Source: Bolinopsis microptera (lineage: Eukaryota; Ctenophora; Tentaculata; Lobata; Bolinopsidae). From it: a DNA stretch of 64,000 nt. Below, piece after piece: positions 33,121 through 46,000 of this stretch; the first letter of the stretch is position 1, and the number at the start of each line of letters is the position of its first letter. The DNA is taken from NCBI RefSeq assembly GCF_026151205.1, contig NC_087076.1:13625675-13689674 (forward strand), read 5' to 3'. A program made the translations under genes and the position numbers. The notes below the pieces were generated by a model. That model was not told where the DNA came from. It saw only the letters and a program-made list of their open reading frames with translations, and did no database searches.

Positions 33121-35241
33121 ATATATATATCGTCTCGCTTTATTTATAGTAAGATTAAGAAATTTAATCCCCAACTTAACTTTTACTGTTTTTACACTGA
33201 TATGATGACATTAACTTAACTTATAATTTTATTATGTACTTCTTCTTAGTGTGGTGACTTGGGGTCCATAAATATAACAATACAAGCTGATAAACCAAAA
33301 AGAACAATTAGGGTAGGTAGGTACTAGGTAGCCCTGGTGGGTGCGTAAACTTTACGGTCTGCTCTCTCCAAGACTAGCCTGCTCCTCCATTTTACCGCGA
33401 AGCTTAATTTCTAGTTTTTATAAATACAATGCAAGCGCATGTTTACTAATCTTAATCTACTTAACAACTCAATAGTCCAAGTTACCATACCCGTTGTACA
33501 TTCAGCTGAGTAATGGAATAACTTTTAAGAATTTCAAATTGTTGCTATAATTGATATATATAAAAATTTTTAGTTTTCTTGAAAAATTTGTTGTTTTCTT
33601 GTAATTGCTCACAGATGGGTTATCTGGAAACGGTTTAAGAAATGCTGATAGCTTTGCTTTGAACAGTAGTGAAGTTGTGAGGTAGTGGGTCGTCTCATTG
33701 GTTATTTGTTAAGCTATTACCCACAGCTGGTGTAACATTGGTAGTGATTGGTCCATCGTGAAATATTTATTTAATCTAGATTCTAGCATACAACAAATCA
33801 TAACCAATTTAATTTAAAATAACAAATGATTACCACATTGTAATTCTCCTCCGTTGACACTTAAATTATACACAGCTTACAAGCTCCATGATGTGCTGCA
33901 CATTGTGGGCCATTATGTAATTACTAATTATATAATTACTTGTACTCGAGATGTCCATTATATACATTGTATCTTTGTGTTTCGTATTACCGTTTGCGGC
34001 TCAAGCTTGTACACATAACGTGGAAGTCATTAGAGTTTTGGCAACCTCTCATGGTTTCGTGGCTGAATCAGCCAACTTTCGATTGGGTTCTTATTAATAT
34101 ATGTTTTGTGATTCTTCAACACACTGCTTCACTCTTGTTCTGTAGTGACTTGGTTATTGCATCCTTTGTAAGTTAGCTTTATAAAGTGAGCTGATTATCT
34201 TAACCGCATGGCGTCACCACTGCAGTACCGATAAGTACTATCGAATGCGTTCGTAAATAATGATAATGATAATTCAACAAATAGTGCAATAGCTCGCTAC
34301 GTTTCTTATGTGTATTTTAATAAGCTGGCCTTACTGAGATTCTGAAACTGTTACTATTTTATTATTATTACATTCGTTTCACAGCCTGAAGGCAAAATCA
34401 TAGTCTCAATTGGACAAACTCGCACAGTTAAAGGTACTGAGTGCTACTCGCAGGGAAACAGTACTGTGCAGTGTGCACTTTACTCCGATGTGTCTCATAC
34501 ACCCACCATTCAGTTCAATGCATGCAGTTACTCCTTCCCCTTGTGTGTATGTTGTTTGTAAGTTTGTGTGTAATGTGCATGTGTTTGTATGTGTACAACG
34601 TAGTACATGTACGCATGTATACATACATACACACGTGTTGTATGTGCTGAATGATGTGTGTGCAATGTGTTGTATGTATAAGGTACAGGTAATGTGAGGT
34701 GGATGTATAATGTATATATACAACACCAAATGAGCTCCACGCTAATGGCTGGAGCTCTTAGCTCTCCTTCCCTGAGGTTACAAAACACACACCTCCCTCC
34801 TACTTATTGCTACCGTGATGGTGTGATCTCTGTTACGGTTTAATACTATAGAAGCTGTTTTGAATCTCATAACCATAGTTCCTACCCCCTCCCCAGGTAT
34901 CCTGTCATGATCTTACTCCTATAGAACTCTTTCTTTAACTCTCTGTCCCCAGTCCCCTCATAATAGCTTAATTCTAGTGTTCGGCTATACCCCTAATTTA
35001 CAATGTCATTCGTACCTTTCTCCGCTTGTTTTGTAATCTATTTGATAACTCATACCGGCGAGAGTTCTGGAGAGACGTATGTAATTTAACAGGTGTAGGG
35101 CGGATTGTTTTTGCTGTTGTAGCTCGTCCACTCGATTATGCGATATTGTGTAGTGACCCTAAATAGTACTCTCTCTTTGTAGCTTGATACTGTGAGTGGA
35201 AATTAAACCCCACAACTCCCCTTTATACTACAGGTTTAGAT
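33121..35241. other. Intergenic DNA with a TG/CA-rich microsatellite region
   Basis: No gene is supported. 34540-34720 is rich in GTGTGTATG/ACATAC tracts that open long frames on both strands (34406-34788). The stretch just before 35242 ends in CCCCTTTATACTACAG, a good splice acceptor 8 nt before the next gene's ATG. Confidence 0.5.
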
Positions 35242-38200
35242 ATGACGACGGTACGACCATGGGTACTGTCCTTGTGTTATATCCTACTACAGATAACTTC
35301 CTCCTCAGCTAGAATAGAACAAGTCGAAGCCCAGAAAGATGGTCAGTGAATAGCACTTTTGTAAGCACAATCGTAATTGAACCATGCAAAGTGGTCATGT
35401 CAATCTGCAACATGCAAGCAGGGTCACTAATTAGAGTGCGTACTGCGTGTGAACCAGAAAATTACAAAAATTGTTTTAAGGATTTTATATTATGGAAATT
35501 ATCACCTACATCATTACAGGTGTCAATCGAATTGACAAACATCATAAGAATCCTTACGGGACATGGGAGAACAGGAGGCTTCACACTCTCGATATCTGGC
35601 TTGACAATGGGATCTTTAGCCCAGAACTTAAAGAAACAGATGAATTCGGCCCAAATGTATGTAGACGACTTAATCTTTAATCTAAGGAAGATGTTATTCT
35701 TATAGTATTGGGAAATCATCACGATTCGCCATCTGTGATCTATCTGAAATTTGTGTCATTGTTCCTATAAGAAAAAAAATGAGTAGCATAAATGTAAACG
35801 ATTTTTCTTTCAGAAATGGTACAGCATACAATTCTTCATGACCCTCGAGGACGCAATGAGCAACGATCCCGACAGAAATTCCGTGGTATTCAGCTTTAAT
35901 TTGCACAGTACTGTTCGATCAACCTTTACATATCTAAACTTTAAGAACGAGCCACTGGGACCAGAGACCGTTCGCTACGAGATTACCACCTCAATGTTTG
36001 ACATCAGCAACGCTACCACACCAGTGTAAGTTCTTAACTTTGTTAAGTACAGTAAAACACCGATTTACCGCAAACCCCAATTTACCGCGGCCATTTCCTT
36101 CCCCAAATAGGGCTTAACATGCATAATGTAAACAAACAAAACCCCGATTTACCGCAAACCCCGATATACCGCGGATGTTTCCTTTCCCCAAACTCCGCGA
36201 TAAATTGGGGTTTTACTGTAGTAATGAAGTTGGTCGTTTCATCGAATGTGATCCATTTGTTATGGGATACAATTGTTAACACTCAGCTTAACATTTACCT
36301 TGAAGTCAAAACATATCCAAAGCACCCTAGTCAAGCTGAAAACAGATAAGCTGGTGACATATTTGTCGAATGTAATCCTCTTCGGAGAAAGCAAGGCCTA
36401 GCTCATTCCAAAACTACTAATAAAAACACATTTATTGAGGAGGATACAGATGGAATATGTTCAATATGAAGTTTCAGAAGTCCTTTAATCCTCCTCCAAA
36501 GTTCAATTACGCTAATATTGTTCAATATCGTTCAATTAATAGTTTAATATTTAACCCACATTTTTGTGCTATGTTTTTAAATTAGTACTTCCACAGCAAC
36601 ACAAGCGTGGACTACACAAAGACTATCTTCAAGTTTAACGCCACCCATATCATGATGTGGACTAATGACATCCTCACTGTCAAAGTATTCCTGAGAGACA
36701 TTCCTCTGGATCTCGGAGACACAAAATTCTTTAAATTCCTCAACTTTGACGAAGGCCACCAGGATCTCTACAAAATCTACTATTGGGGTTGGTTTAAATT
36801 TACGTTGTTCTTTTGCTTTGTTCTTTGCTGGAAATCAGTGATTGGAACAGTAAAAAAACATCTCCCGGTACATGTAGTCTGCACAATGGTACATGTCTAG
36901 ATCGAAGTAAACTTATGATCCCACACTCTAAGAAATCTATGAAATTAATCAATTAATTACATAATTAACTAATAATTGTCCCCAGACCCGACAGTGTTCT
37001 GTTGGACCGATTGTTACGATGACGATCTCCCGGACAGGTTTCACTTTGATAGAGAAGCAGTAGCCCAGTACAGCGAAAAAGATTTAGGAGAAACTTGCAA
37101 GATTGTTAACTGCACATATGTATATAGACTCTCTTTTTGATTGCGTCAATATTCAATACTGAGACTTTAGCTTCTAATGATAGCTAATGTCAGTTCAATA
37201 GTTTTAGGCAGTTTCGCGCACAATATCTATGTGTCGAAGCAATGATGATCCAAAAATGGTCAAATTATGAGACCACGTAATATATGAGAGTACTCCCTTT
37301 GTGTTCATTAAAATGTTCTTTTCGCTGTAAAAGCTGCACTGTCCGTTCTGAAAGTCCCAAAACCATTATTAGCAAATTTATCAAACTTTTTATCAAATAT
37401 TTCCAGGATATGGGGGAGAAACTGGTGGGTAGCTCGATGACCCCCTCAGATTTTCCACGCTGTGTAAGACTACATCATACCCCTCAAGGATCGAACAAGC
37501 AGAAAACTTTACTCAAGTGCACCAACGAGAACTACACATGTATGTACCACAAAGAGAAGTGGACCTTTACTGATAGTTGAAATTCGACATATGACGTCAT
37601 CTAGCGTCATCTAGCGTCATCTAGCGTGAAATATCGCCAGATGATGATAGATGACGCTAGATGACGCTAGATGACGCCAATTAGCGACATTGTCGCTAAG
37701 TGCACGGCACCTTTCGAATGTCGCTATTTAGCGCTATCTAGCGCTATCTAGCGCTATCTAGCGCTATATGACGCTATATGACGCTATATGACGCTAGATG
37801 ACGCTAGATGACGCTAGATGACGCTAAGCACGCAGCACTGACGCCAGGCGACAGAGAGCGCTATTTTCATAAAAATTCTAGGGACGACATCTAGCGTCAT
37901 CTAGCGTCATATGTTGCCGCGACATCTGACGCTATCTGACGCCATCTAGCGATATCTGACGTCATCTGACGACATCTGTCGCGACGACATCTGACGCAGG
38001 CGACATCAAGCGCTGGATAGCGGGATAAGTCAGTTTACGACAGTTCACGCTATCTAGCGCTATATAGCGCCAGATAGCGCTATATAGCGTCAGATGTCGT
38101 TGCGACATATAGCGCTAGATAGCGTTAGATAGCGCTAAATAGCGTTAGATAGCGCTAAATAGCGAAGAATTTTGGGTCGTGACAGTCCAGGCTATTTAGC

Positions 38201-39017
38201 GCTAGATGTCGCTATCTAGCGCTATATGTCGCTAGCGTCATCTAGCGTCATCTATCATCATCTGGCGATATTTCACGCTAGATGACGCTAGATGACGCTA
38301 GATGACGTCATATGTCGAATTTCAACTATCAGTAAAGGTCCAGAGAAGTGGGGCTGTGATGGAGGAGGGCTGTGATGGGGTGGGGTTGTGATATGAATGA
38401 AATCAGAGCGATGTTGTTTGTTTGTTCATTGAAGTTTGAACCCGTCCCCACTCTCGTATCGGAAAATGACTAGACTCAGTTCTAGTTCTACTTCTGAGTG
38501 TGAATACGGGTGGTACCTGCAAGTGTGTTCACTAAGCGTTTAGAGTTCTGTAAAACTGCAGTTACAATTGCGCTAGAATATTTTTAGTATATACGATCGA
38601 TATCAGGTCTATTATATCCCTACATGCTTCCAAAATATTTAATTTCCAACTTTCTGCACAATGTACTGGAATGTTTTGGGAAAAAAGAAAGTGATATATA
38701 AATAAAATCAACGATTTAGGAAAGTAAAATTAATTCCCTGGTTTCTCAAGTCAGCTTTAAAGTCGGATATCATAATTACACGTATACACTTTGGACCAGC
38801 TCAGTATACATATTAACTGAATGATTGTCATGACAATTATGACTTACAATAACCCGCAGATACGGCATGTGAAGCGTTCCCGGATAAGCCTTGTTGGTAC
38901 GAAGTTTGTGATAACTACGATCTCTGTAACTCCTCATTTTCTCACCTCCCTTCCCTTCCTCTCCTCCTATTCCTCATTTTCTTCCTCGCCACACAGATCA
39001 GCTCTGTACTCCGGTAG
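35242..39017 (+). CDS. Secreted, probably GPI-anchored protein 1 of unknown family
   Basis: Seven exons (35242-35341, 35520-35656, 35814-36025, 36597-36787, 36986-37119, 37407-37539, 38860-39017) join in phase to 354 residues. The start has a signal peptide (VLSLCYILLQITSSSA). The middle holds a beta-rich, aromatic stretch with KFNATHIMMWTNDILTVKV and several N-glycosylation sites. A cysteine cluster follows (FCWTDC, CKIVNC, PRCVRL, LKCTNENYT, CEAF, CWYEVCDNYDLC). The protein ends in a hydrophobic tail (SLPLLLFLIFFLAT) without a cytoplasmic domain, as in GPI-anchored proteins. The next gene is a paralogue. I do not recognise the domain. It may be a lineage-specific cell-surface protein. Confidence 0.8.
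36050..36218. mobile_element. 169-bp pogo/Tigger-like MITE in an intron
   Basis: Ends CAGTAAAACACCGATTTACC and AAATTGGGGTTTTACTG are inverted, with TA on both sides. Internal ACCCCGATTTACCGC repeats recur. It lies in the third intron of surface-protein gene 1. Confidence 0.85.
37561..38341. mobile_element. 781-bp foldback element with 110-bp perfect inverted ends
   Basis: An 8-bp target duplication, AGAGAAGT (37553-37560 and 38342-38349), brackets ends reading GGACCTTTACTGATAGTTGA and its inverse. The arms are identical over about 110 bp. The interior consists almost wholly of short ATCTAGCGTC, TAGCGCTATC and ATGACGCTAG motifs in both orientations. It sits in the last intron of surface-protein gene 1, 21 bp after the splice donor. 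hAT (8-bp duplication) or Mutator-like (long arms) are both possible. Confidence 0.93.
38414..38765 (+). repeat. Interspersed repeat family T, copy 3
   Basis: GAATACGGGTGGTACCTGCA, ATTTAGAGTTCTG-like and CAACTTTCTGCACAATGTAC blocks in the same order as at 3025. It is shortened and lacks the foldback. It lies in the last intron of surface-protein gene 1, just after the 781-bp foldback element. Confidence 0.8.
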
Positions 39018-40077
39018 GGTCATTTTATTGACGTTCTCAGACCTTCTACAAGGACTGTTCAGATGCGTTCCCGGAAAAAACAACAGATAGTTGGGACGGT
39101 TGAAAGTTGAGACTGCAGATTGCCTGGTCCCGGGTCCTTAGTTGCTAAAAAGTGTCCGTTAGTCTTGGCATTGATAATTGAACGTTCGATGATCCCCTAG
39201 TAGTAGTAAATTGAAAGAAATGGTGGACTTTAAATGTTAGTACTAATATTGCTATATAAAATAAGAGGCGGCTAGCGGCTACATTAAGGGAGGCGGCTAC
39301 ATTAGGGAGGCGGCTACATTAAGGGAGGCGGCTACATTAAGGGACCCCGGCTACATTAAGCATTAAGCCTAAGGGACCGGGGCGCTGACGGGAGCTAGCT
39401 AAATGTTGTTTCCAAGCGTGACACCAATACAGGTTTTTGATTATACTTGCGATCAAAAACTCGTCAATGCTTAACTTCGTGCACTGTACGTATTCATTGT
39501 AAACAATGTTCACTGAACATGTAGTCTGAGTTTTTAAGCTTAGAGTGGTCTAGCTCGTAATGAAAATAGCTGTGATGACTTGATTTATTATTTCAGTGTT
39601 TTGGTTTGAATTGCTGCGAGCTATCTTTTGAGTTTCTAGAAATTTGAGGATTTCTATTTAATTTTGCATTTTGATTATAATAATACTGATAAGCTTTATT
39701 GTATGAATTTAATCTTCGCTATTTCTTTGATAACTGAATGATTTAATGGTTAAACAAGAAGTTTGCTTTTTCCTGCTTTGAAATTAATTTTATTTTGAAT
39801 TTGATTTCGTGGTTGTGACTATTGCTTTTTGACTTTGTCCAATTTTAGATATTTTATTATTTTATAATATTTATTTTATTCGTTCTTTATAGTCATTCCT
39901 CATTGCTAATTTTTCAAACCTCTATTTACAAAAATTTATTTACTTAACTATTTAACCTTGTAGATATTAATTAACAATAGATATTTTATCGATATTTCGA
40001 CTCTAACAATCAACTAAAATTAGGAATCCAATCTTAGCATTCTAAGATAAGAAAGCATGTTCTAGATCAATGGTAGC
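39018..40077. other. Intergenic DNA between the two surface-protein genes
   Basis: Contains a 17-20 bp minisatellite (GGCGGCTACATTAAGGGA) at 39265-39376. The rest is AT-rich without a gene. Confidence 0.6.
39265..39376. repeat. GGCGGCTACATTAAGGGA minisatellite
   Basis: About five imperfect units, the last one degenerate. Confidence 0.85.
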
Positions 40078-43000
40078 ATGGAGAAAATCATTTTCTACTT
40101 GATCGGGGCATGTCTTCTAGTATGGATGGGTCAAGGTAAGCACTTATGAAGAATGTGTCAGAGAACTGTTTATTCAGAGATTTACTGCACCTCGCAAATG
40201 ATCATTCATAGATAACTCAAACTTCGACAGTAATTATAATATCAATTCTTCTGAAAATTATCACTGTGACGTGATCCAGAATTCCACTTATTCCACTAAT
40301 TCCATTTCACACTAGGGGAGTATTTGCCCCTGATGCCAAGTGATCATATATATGAGGTTATGCCTACCCGAAAGATCTACAAGATAAACGTACAGTGGAA
40401 CTGCGAGGGTTGGGGTTGGAGTAATGCCAGGGAGTGTGAGGAAGGCCCGGTGAGTATATAATGATTAGCAAATAATAAATATATCTGAAATTTTCAGTTG
40501 AGACTCTTAGCTGAGAATTTATAATATTGATATTATAATAATACTAGAAAACCCGTGGTCATAGGGAGTAGAGGAACCTAATAGTAAGATATTATGATAT
40601 TTAGTAATATTAACAATCAACAACGTTTGCTAACTGTGACCAAGATGTAACCAAAATCGGCCAATGTTAACTTCGACAAAAGTTTCAGTTTCTGTATTGT
40701 TGACAGTAAGTTAACAGGGTGAGGGTGTCTTTTACTGTCACCAACAAGTAAACCAATTTTGCCCGAAGTCAACATTGGCAAAGTTAGCTACATCTTGTAT
40801 TGGTTACAGTTAAAACATTTTGTATTACTGTGAAAGTCAGGATGACTATTCCATAATATTCAGAAAGATGTTTGAGAAAGGGAAATTCCAAAATAAGAAA
40901 ACTTTCTACATAAGTAAAACGTTTTTAAATGATCCTTGCAATTCCAGGGAACGAACCCTAAATTGATACGGTTGTACAGAAAGGACATGAGAGCTACAAC
41001 AGATAATGATAACCCAGTCCTCCGGGAAACAACTACCATCCAATGGGACGCTAGAAAAGAAAAGCGGAAAATGTGGATCAACTCGACTTTCCGGGATAAC
41101 AATGACTTTGTCAAGCAATGGATCACTGTACCGCTCGATCTTTGGGATTACACTTATGCAGATTCAAATTCAAAGTAAGTACTCAACTTATGTTCGGGTG
41201 CTTATTCAGCTCAGCTTCCTGTTGTTTCACCAATAAATTTCATGTGGTGAAGCTACATTTTGATCAGATCTTTGAATACACTAAAATTGTACAAAATATT
41301 GAAATGGCGATTCTCTAACACCTAACTGTTTTAGAAAGACAAACATGTCGATACAGTTCACAGGATCTCATCTGCAACTCTGGTACAATGACTACAAGGT
41401 CGTCTATATCTGGCTAAGAGGTTTTTTCTTTTAACTTATTTACTATTTTTTGATTTTATGAGACCCGTGTTTTGTTTTTAATTTTCTGCTCCGATGAGGA
41501 GAGAAAGTGTGTTGAGGAGAGCCGCTCAGACATGGGCACCGTATTGTGTAAATTATTTAGTTATATTTTATACAGTATCTTTTCTGCATAGTATAGCGGG
41601 GTAGTAAATAAAGTGTTTCGCTTCGTTTCGGTTCGTTTCGTAATTTTGTTCGCCATTGTATTTGTATCATGTTTTTCAAGCTGAACTTAGCCCTTAACTT
41701 CCAGATCAGGCGGAGGATATCACCTACACGACTCACGTAAAACTGGAAAAGAACTTCTTCTTTGAACAGCCGGAAAAAGCCGGACAGATTTACTGGTATT
41801 ACGGAGGTGCGGTTGTATTGAATATTTAATTGGAGTGTTATAAAGTTGTTGTACTCTATAAGTGTATATTCACCTACAAGCATAACTGCTTGGCGTGATG
41901 AGGTACATCTTTGATTGGTCGAAGGTCTTTCAACAACACAGCATCATCACTGTCATAGTAGTCCCCGGCTTATGACGGGTTCATAGCGGTATTAAACATG
42001 TTTTTCTGGGCCCAAACATTCTACGCTCCTACTATGCTATTACTGGTCTCTTGACTAACTCCCAATCATCTGTCCATATGGTAGTGTTTCTGGACAAATA
42101 GATGGTATACGATGCCCTCAGGCTGATCTCAGCGATCTTCATGCAGGCCTTCTTCTTCTCTTTAGTCTTTACGTTCAGGTGGTTCATAAATGTTGGGAGG
42201 CTATAGTTGTGAATGCCTCGAGCTCCCACTTCTACTGTCTGGAGCTTGCAAGCCCATCCGTTGGCTTCTATCTCTTCTGTCAGCTGCTGATATCTCTTCA
42301 TCTTTCGCTTTTCTTGATCAGCAAAGTTCTGCTCATTTCCACAAGTCAGCTCCATTAGATAAACCTTCCTTGCTTTATCTGAATAGATCACTACATCAGG
42401 TCTTAGTGGTGTAGCTGCAATGTGCTGCGGGAAGTTCCTCTGTCTCTCATCCTCATCAAATATTATCTTCCAGTCGTTGGCATCTGAAAAGAAATATCTT
42501 TGGGTCTTATGATGAGTTGGGTCAGCTAAGGTAACCTTCTCGCGCTTATTGCCTGCCTTGTGAAAGACCGACGGTGCCCTCTTCGATTCCTTGGCGATGT
42601 CGGAATTAAACTCATCAATCTGTGATGAAACAGTCTTCATGATTTCACGTAGGACCTGATCATGGCGCCAGTTGAAACGTCCCTGTCTTAGTGCAACCTT
42701 GCAGAACGTGAGGATATGATTGAGTGTCCCTTGTTTGCTGCAGAGTTTACAGTTTCCTGAAACAGCTTTATTCCAAAGCTTTAGGTTGCTAGGCGTTGAC
42801 GCAGTGTCATGGATAGCATTGACATGAAACTTTAACAGTTCCGGACTAAGTTGATAGATCAGGTTATTCCACGTGGTGTCGAATGTCATTGTATTTTCCC
42901 ATGTGAGAAAGAGGTTTTGCCGCTTTTTGTCAAAAAGTGAACAAATAAGTGTCTCTTCATCAAAGGTCCTCACCATGTTGGTTAGCAGTTTCCTCTCTGA

Positions 43001-46000
43001 CGTGTCCTCATATCTTGTCCCATACCCGAGGCCAGTTGTACCAACTGCAGGTTTTCCAACTAACTCTTGGAAGTAAAGTTGGCGCTGACGGTCTTTCAGC
43101 TCTTTGGGATAAGACCACATCTTCTGTGTGTCTGCAATAGCCTCATGGTTAGAGTACACTTTTTTGATGTAGGGGTCACTAGAGTTACAAAGTTGGTGTC
43201 CCTTAATAAGTTGGATGACTTTGTACTCAGTGCAGATGTTTTTCAGCTGCAATCCTTTCTGGTCCCTACTCCTGTAGAGGACGGTGGTGGTGCAAGGATG
43301 CGCAATCCCTAGCCACTTCTTAAGGTATCTGTTACACAGTGCCTCAAGCTCTCTCACAAATGTGATGGGTAGGTTATAAACAGTAAACCCCCATGACATC
43401 TTACTAATGATGAGGTGGTTATACACCCACGCCTTCATTGGACCGGTGATTTCATCATTAGACGTTGTTTCCAAAAGGTCCTCTAACTTCTTCTTAATCA
43501 TGGACCGAATTTCCTTCACCTCAAGATCTACATACATGTACATTCCTAGGAACTTCATTGGTGCTTGGATAATGGACGGCACCTGTTGTTCGCTTAGTAC
43601 AAACTCTGCATCATAGGTGTTGTACTTTCCTCCAGTACACTTCATAGACATAGACAGGCACTTCGATGGTTTAGCCTTCATTTTCTTCGACCAGTCCAGG
43701 AACTCTTCTACTACCTTCAACATCTTCTTCATCTCCTTCTCGCTCTTCGACAACAGGGTTAGGTCGTCAGCAAATGCTTTCTTTGAGGTCTTGCTATCAC
43801 TGAAGCTTGGCTCATACCCAACTTGACTGCACAGTACAGCTAGAAGTTCCAGTAGGATGTTGAATACTATAAGGAACAGGATCACGGACAGTGGGTCTCC
43901 CTGGAACAGGCCTAGCTCATACCAAAATGTTCTGGATGTCCATTTCCTGCACTTAACTAGGACACTGAGGCTTCCATAATACTCAATTATAAGCTTAATG
44001 AAGCTTTCAGGTAGGTGGTACCGGCGTAGGGCATAAATAATAAGGCTGTGCGGGACTCTCCCATACGCATTCATAAGGTCAATCCAGATCACGTGGACTT
44101 GTCTTCTGTGGCTTTTAGCATCTTTAATCTCTTCAAGGAGAGCTTGAGTGTGTTCTAGGCACCCAGGGGTTTTCTTCATGAAACCTTTCTGTACTGAGGT
44201 GTCAATGAACAGATTTCGTGTCATGTGCTCAAGTACACGGTCTCCCCAGATGGCAAAGAACAGCTTCCCACTACAGTTTTGGAGTGTGATGTTACGGAAC
44301 TTGCCAGGATCTTTCAGATCATCCGTTTTAGGAATTAATGTACTCACTCCCACCTTCCACTGTGGGGGGACAACTCCTGTTTTCCAAATCCTGCATATCA
44401 GATGGTGTAGATGGTGACTGAAAGCTCGACACTTCTTGTAGATCAGGTAGTTGACACCATTTGACCCAGGTGCTGACTTATTTCTCCTTGACTTAAGCTT
44501 TAGGTGGAATTCATCCCATGTGGGTGGCGCTGTACTGCAGATCCAATTAGGCTTGTCAAGGTCTTTCAGTCCTGTGGGGTTTACATAGTCACGCTCTCGG
44601 TCATCATCTTTGTACTCCTTTTCAAAGAACTTAGATGCTTCTTCACTGTCGAACTCAGGCTCTTTATCTTTAGTCTCTTCCTTCGTGAGCAGTTTCTTAC
44701 CATACTCATAAGGGTTTCTTCTAAAGAGTTTGGAGCTATTCTCTTTCATCTTTTTCCTTTCTTTCTTCTGGGCGGTCTTTCTTGCTTTGTTATGAAGTCG
44801 TACTAGTTTCAGGTAAGAAATCTTCTGTCTTTTAACCTGTTCATCATCATTCGAGTCACATACTCTCTTCCATTCCTTCCTACTCTCTTTCTTCATTTCC
44901 CTCAACTGTCTGCACTCGGCATCAAGTCTCGGTTTTTTCTTCGATGGTATAATGTTTGTTGAACCAACTTCGCATATCAACTCGAGGTAATCATAGGTGG
45001 TGTTCTCAAGTAACTCCAAACCCTTACTAGGGTCGCTGTGTGTAGTGAACTGGAGACCAATTAGACCGAGGTCTTGATCAATCTTGTCCCACCTAATATC
45101 ATTGGCCTTAGGTAGTTTTAATCGAGTTTTAATAACTACCGGTTCTGGTGGATCTGCGTGAGATCTAAAGTTTGCAGACGTAGACGTCCTCCATTTTGCA
45201 CTGTGGTTTGTATCCTGGCTGGGTTCCGTCTCCGTGTTACCTCCTTCCTGACCGATAATGCCTACGGCATCCTCTTCCAGGCTCTTGTCCGGTGTCTGCT
45301 TACAAAATCTCGCGTGTTTCTTCACGTGCTTAAACCACCTTTTACACTTATCACACTGTTGGTCGTGTGTAACACTCCGCCCTGTGTTGTTTCCACTATC
45401 ATCTTGCTGGCTATTAGTTGCTGTGGGTGAAATAGTAGCAGGGGAGCTGGGGTTCACACCCAAGGGACTTCCCGGTCATTTGTTTTCGTGAGGGTGCCCG
45501 ACGTAGAAACGTCACCCTCAGTTAGAAGTCAGGTAGGCGCAGAGTGAGAGGGGAAGTCGTGTCACTCTACTGGCATAACCATCAAACCATACAACTTCCC
45601 TTTGACGAGTAAACGCCATATCTCCAAGGAGATTCCAATCCGTTAATCAATGTGAGGATAACCCTCCTCACTCGGGTCAATTTCCAATCATAAGGAGTGT
45701 TATAAAGTTGTTGTACTCTATAAGTGTATATTCACCTACAAGCATAACTGCTTGGCGTGATGAGGTACATCTTTGATTGGTCGAAGGTCTTTCAACAACA
45801 CAGCATCATCACTGTCATAGTAGTCCCCGGCTTATGACGGGTTCATAGCGGTATTAAACATGTTTTTCTGGGCCCAAACATTCTACGCTCCTACTATGCT
45901 ATTACTGGTCTCTTGACTAACTCCCAATCATCTGTCCATATGGTAGTGTTTCTGGACAAATAGATGGTATACGATGCCCTCAGGCTGATCTCAGCGATCT

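Noticed and set aside
34406-34788. Long frames on both strands rich in Thr, His, Cys and Val
   Set aside because: They arise from a TG/CA-rich microsatellite region.
37407-38349. The 781-bp foldback element as an exon disruption of surface-protein gene 1
   Set aside because: A good donor (GTATGT at 37540) precedes it, and the paralogue has the same phase-1 junction, so the element is intronic.
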